In this document: piece by piece, positions 41,418 through 43,555 of the stretch
Numbering within the stretch: the stretch's first letter is position 1
Layout: each line of letters begins with the position of its first letter
Source of the DNA: an uncultured Clostridia bacterium
Lineage (GTDB): Bacteria; Bacillota; Clostridia; Christensenellales; Borkfalkiaceae
Length of the DNA: 43,555 nucleotides
Reading direction: 5' to 3'
NCBI GenBank assembly: GCA_944342025.1
Contig: CALVMD010000013.1
Span: forward strand, 1-43,555
Made by a program: the position numbers and the translations under genes
The notes under the pieces: generated by a model
What the model saw: the letters and a program-made list of their open reading frames with translations, nothing else
The model's database searches: none
What the model was told of the DNA's origin: nothing

Positions 41418-41466
41418 CTAAAAAACGCAAAGAGGGCGGCAGAAAAATTCCGCCGCCCTCTTTGCG
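41418..41466 (-). terminator. Terminator of the cupin gene
   Basis: A 15-bp perfect stem (41426-41440 with 41452-41466) is followed on the minus strand by TTTTTTAG (41418-41425). Confidence 0.92.
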
Positions 41467-41485
41467 CCTGACATTCCGTCAAAAG

Positions 41486-41836
41486 TTATACCGCCGCGTC
41501 GGACATTGTATACCCTTCGAGCGAGTTTTCCTTCACCTGAATGCAGATATATCGGATCCCGCAGTCTCCCGCGGCAAAAAACTGCCTTTTGCCCGCAGGC
41601 GCTATGCGCAGCCAGTCCCCCGCTTTCAGTTCGACGGTTTCTCCGTCGATGACCGCTTTGCCCCTGCCTTCCAGAACGCCGTAGATCTCCTCATTCTGTT
41701 TGTGCGCATGCACGAACGGCACGCACGCCCCTGCGGGGAGAGAATTGACGCTGACCTCCGCGCCGGTCAGACCGAGTTTGTCGTGCAGTTCCGTGCGCGC
41801 TTCGTCCGCGACGCTTACCTTCGCATAATTTGCCAT
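41486..41836 (-). CDS. Cupin domain protein
   Basis: A 116-residue cytoplasmic single-domain cupin. The metal-binding core has FVHAHKQNEEIYGVLEGRGKAVIDGE (two His and Glu) and the second motif AGDWLRIAPAG. It is typical of small regulators of sugar or toxic-compound metabolism, but the substrate is not evident. Its promoter at 41864-41892 faces the divergent HxlR gene, so that regulator probably controls it. GGGAGG lies about 11 bp before ATG. Confidence 0.9.
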   Translation of the reverse strand: MANYAKVSVADEARTELHDKLGLTGAEVSVNSLPAGACVPFVHAHKQNEEIYGVLEGRGKAVIDGETVELKAGDWLRIAPAGKRQFFAAGDCGIRYICIQVKENSLEGYTMSDAAV

Positions 41837-41863
41837 AAAAAACGACCTCCCGTTTTTTCTTTT

Positions 41864-41892
41864 ATTTTAACACGTCCGCCCGAACATGTCAC
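41864..41892 (-). promoter_or_regulatory. Promoter of the cupin gene
   Basis: GTGACA (41887-41892) and TAAAAT (41864-41869) are separated by 17 bp. It is divergent from the HxlR promoter. Confidence 0.7.
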
Positions 41893-41902
41893 GACCGTTA
41901 CT

Positions 41903-41925
41903 ATTTTATTAGTCGAAAATAAAAT
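41903..41925. promoter_or_regulatory. Candidate HxlR operator
   Basis: A perfect 8-bp inverted repeat, ATTTTATT (41903-41910) and AATAAAAT (41918-41925), lies between the two divergent promoters. Confidence 0.5.
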
Positions 41926-41957
41926 TGTTACTTAGTATCTTTTTGAAACTTACATAC

Positions 41958-41986
41958 TTGACTTTACCGACTGCTTGCTGTATGAT
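41958..41986 (+). promoter_or_regulatory. Promoter of the HxlR regulator
   Basis: TTGACT (41958-41963) and TATGAT (41981-41986) are separated by 17 bp. The expected start near 41993 leaves a 16-nt leader with AAGGA before ATG 42009. Confidence 0.75.
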
Positions 41987-42008
41987 AAAAGAAAAAAGGA
42001 TGGCAACT

Positions 42009-42335
42009 ATGCTGACCAAACAAGAACTGCCCGAATGCCCCGTTGCGACCACGGTGCAACTGATCGGCAACAAATGGAAATTATTGATCATCCGCAACCT
42101 GCTGGCAGCTCCTCAAAGATTTACGGAACTGAAAAGAGGGATAAACGGCATATCCCAAAAAGTTTTGACGGATAACCTTCGCGCAATGGAAAGCGACGGC
42201 ATCGTCTCACGCGAAATATTTGCAGAGATCCCCCCGAAAGTCATCTATTCCCTCACAGACATCGGGAGATCGCTTCTGCCCGTGATCGACGCCATGGCCG
42301 ACTGGGGCGAAAGCTATAAAGGCCTGATCAAATGA
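42009..42335 (+). CDS. HxlR family transcriptional regulator
   Basis: A 108-residue winged-helix DNA-binding protein. CPVATTVQLIGNKWKLLII is the HxlR hallmark, with a conserved Cys10 often used for redox or electrophile sensing. The helix-turn-helix and wing lie in QRFTELKRGINGISQKVLTDNLRAMESDGIVSRE. ATG 42009 is preferred because AAGGA lies 8 bp upstream; ATG 42000 would be almost on the ribosome site. It is divergent from the cupin gene and probably regulates it and itself. Confidence 0.92.
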   Translation: MLTKQELPECPVATTVQLIGNKWKLLIIRNLLAAPQRFTELKRGINGISQKVLTDNLRAMESDGIVSREIFAEIPPKVIYSLTDIGRSLLPVIDAMADWGESYKGLIK

Positions 42336-42418
42336 AAATTCCCAACCCGGAAAATCAGATCATCTCAGAACGTTCCCGGTAAATGATCCGATCGGACACA
42401 TTCGAGGCAACCGATCAA

Positions 42419-42991
42419 TTAAAACGAATTCAGGATGCGTTGAATGAAATCATGCTTATGCGCCGTATATTCTTCCCGATGATCGGCATATTTTTGACAT
42501 AACCTTATTTTTAGATTTTCGTATTCTTGGGCAACAAGCGGATGCGAATTAAGATAATCACGAAACTTTATATAATCCCGCCATTCTGCGCTTTCTGCCT
42601 TGACAACATGAACAAAATGCGTTTGAAACGCATTTGAACCATCATAATATCCGCCGCAGGCATATAACAGTTGCCGGATATTCTTTGTTGTAAAATCAGT
42701 TTCGCCCCTCAAAGTGTTATTCATATCATCTGTTGCATAACGATAATAAAAACCCCGCATTTCTAATTCGCGGTTACATCTTACAATGTCTGCAAAATCA
42801 GAAACAGCGACCGCAATATCGATTATAGGCTTTGCCCGTATGATGTTGACGGCAGTGCTGCCCACATGAGCAACTTCTGTTGCAACATTCCCCAAGATGT
42901 CTTTGAGCGCCTTGATTGTACGGCCGGCCTCTTCGTTCCATTCATCATTATGAGGATATAAAATTACTTTCCCGCGTTCTAAACCGATCAT
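42419..42991 (-). CDS. GrpB family (UPF0157) nucleotidyltransferase-fold protein
   Basis: A 190-residue protein that begins MIGLERGKVILYPHNDEW, the normal GrpB/UPF0157 start, and contains VAHVGSTAV and PIIDIAV (NTase-fold motifs). Its base composition is less GC-rich than its neighbours, which suggests transfer. The ATG lies at the expected transcription start of the promoter at 42999-43027, so the message is probably leaderless and no ribosome site is seen. Its biochemical role is not established; some relatives are linked to CoA or antibiotic resistance. Confidence 0.9.
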   Translation of the reverse strand: MIGLERGKVILYPHNDEWNEEAGRTIKALKDILGNVATEVAHVGSTAVNIIRAKPIIDIAVAVSDFADIVRCNRELEMRGFYYRYATDDMNNTLRGETDFTTKNIRQLLYACGGYYDGSNAFQTHFVHVVKAESAEWRDYIKFRDYLNSHPLVAQEYENLKIRLCQKYADHREEYTAHKHDFIQRILNSF

Positions 42992-42998
42992 GCCGTTT

Positions 42999-43027
42999 AT
43001 TATATCGGTTCGACTTTGAAAAGTCAA
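42999..43027 (-). promoter_or_regulatory. Promoter of the GrpB gene (leaderless arrangement)
   Basis: TTGACT (43022-43027) and TATAAT (42999-43004) are 17 bp apart. The predicted start is 1-2 bp from the ATG at 42991. Confidence 0.85.
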
Positions 43028-43119
43028 CCACACAATTTTTCAAAGCAGTCTTTTGCTATCCGTCGCACACGCCCGGCGCACCCCAGTGCCCGCGCACCCT
43101 CCCTCAAAGCATGGCGTAT

Positions 43120-43342
43120 GCCCTAAGGAGTTTTGCCCCTGCGGGGCAAGGCACTCCATGCCCGAATAGCTCGCCGCAGGCGGCAACCGACTCGAGCCTG
43201 CTTGTGACACACGACAAAAACAGCACAGACATAAGCGTGCGCCCTAAGGAGTTTTGCCCCTGCGGGGCAAGGCACTCCGTGCCCGAATAGCTCGCGCCTT
43301 CGGCGTGACCGACTCGAGCCTGCTTGTGACACATAACAAAAA
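43120..43342. repeat. Tandem 121-bp repeat with variable hairpin
   Basis: Two near-identical units (43120-43220 and 43241-43342) contain TTGCCCC-TGC-GGGGCAA and CGACTCGAGCCTGCTTGTGACAC. A second hairpin differs between units but stays paired: GCCGC-AG-GCGGC in unit 1 and GCGCC-TTC-GGCGT in unit 2. They lie between the GrpB promoter and the recombinase 3' end. This is not a CRISPR array: units are long and few. Confidence 0.85.
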
Positions 43343-43555
43343 AGCCGCAGACAAAAGTCTGTGGCTTTTTTGTGGCGCACCTACGCATTTTATATCCGAA
43401 CTTTTTGCGCTTTCCAACTCGGAAAGCGTTATCGTTTCCGTTCCGTCCTTGTAATTGTATGTAAAAGTTATCCTGTCATCATACACATAGATCGCATTGA
43501 TAAAACCGTCTATCAATCGCTGTTTTCCTTCTTGTGTGGTTAAATCTAACTTTTT
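43244..43555 (-). CDS. Serine recombinase, C-terminal end (partial)
   Basis: The frame is open to the window edge, so the gene begins outside. The visible part, LIDGFINAIYVYDDRITFTY then NYKDGTETITLSELE, is the C-terminal end of large serine recombinases of Clostridia, which integrate mobile elements. After SSDIKCVGAPQK, where relatives would usually stop, the frame continues about 40 residues through the terminator and into repeat unit 2. The native stop seems to be lost or displaced. Recombinase catalytic residues are outside the window. Confidence 0.75.
   Translation of the reverse strand, partial: KKLDLTTQEGKQRLIDGFINAIYVYDDRITFTYNYKDGTETITLSELESAKSSDIKCVGAPQKSHRLLSAAFLLCVTSRLESVTPKARAIRARSALPRRGKTP
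43338..43371. terminator. Bidirectional terminator next to the repeat
   Basis: A 15-bp stem with one wobble pair (43338-43352 with 43357-43371) has A-rich and T-rich arms, so it could end messages in both directions. The recombinase frame runs through it. Confidence 0.75.

Noticed and set aside
43120-43342. CRISPR array
   Set aside because: Only two units of about 100 bp with 20-bp gaps, and no cas gene nearby; not a CRISPR pattern.

Overview
The window looks like chromosomal DNA from a GC-rich, probably anaerobic member of the Clostridia (Firmicutes), perhaps an uncultured gut lineage. Support comes from the recR-ybaB-dnaX and mrnC-rlmB-sigma-H gene orders, a CwlD-type amidase, strong Gram-positive Shine-Dalgarno sites, and two [FeFe] hydrogenases. 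Species cannot be read from the sequence. The left edge carries a strong leftward promoter and a leader resembling that of an rRNA operon. The right edge enters the 3' end of a serine-recombinase gene behind tandem repeats. Both are places where assemblies often break.

Layout, left to right. (1) 1-3981: leftward promoter, then a leftward operon of two membrane proteins and phosphoglucomutase. (2) 4145-13263: a compact leftward phage head module with a possible late regulator, large terminase, a small protein, portal, scaffold-like protein, HK97-fold capsid protein, and three downstream genes whose order and character recall P22 gp4, gp10 and a short coiled-coil protein. I see no integrase, replication, tail-fibre or lysis gene. 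A rightward secreted, membrane-anchored protein gene (12005-12727) sits inside this module. A second protein of similar plan (13556-16180) lies just beyond it. (3) 16264-18505: a leftward OmpR/PhoR-type two-component system. (4) 18553-20599: a rightward radical SAM and partner pair of the uracil-DNA-glycosylase-linked DNA metabolism type. (5) 20641-24723: small accessory genes (C_GCAxxG_C_C protein, Sfp-like transferase, tRNA-Ser(GGA), transglutaminase-like protein, AAA ATPase, DUF4275 protein). (6) 24724-30191: leftward housekeeping genes gpsA, recR, ybaB, dnaX, sigma-H-like factor, rlmB and mrnC. (7) 30234-36301: CwlD-like amidase, a heterodimeric ABC exporter under a MarR regulator with two visible operator palindromes, and a DUF3810 metallopeptidase-like membrane protein. 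(8) 36357-41369: a leftward four-gene hydrogenase module with a 2Fe-2S protein, a PAS-containing sensory-type [FeFe] hydrogenase, a SpoIIE-type phosphatase and a second [FeFe] hydrogenase. It is driven from one strong promoter overlapped by a perfect 24-bp palindrome. (9) 41418-43555: a cupin gene and a divergent HxlR regulator, a GrpB-family gene with a leaderless promoter arrangement, a 121-bp tandem repeat, and the recombinase 3' end.

The most unusual items are the tail-less head module with a secreted gene embedded antisense, the hydrogenase sensor operon with its palindrome, a structured intergenic element in two copies (about 24459-24580 and 37895-37990), and the tandem repeat whose hairpin changes sequence while keeping its pairing. 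Family names come from motif recognition by eye; no database search was run.
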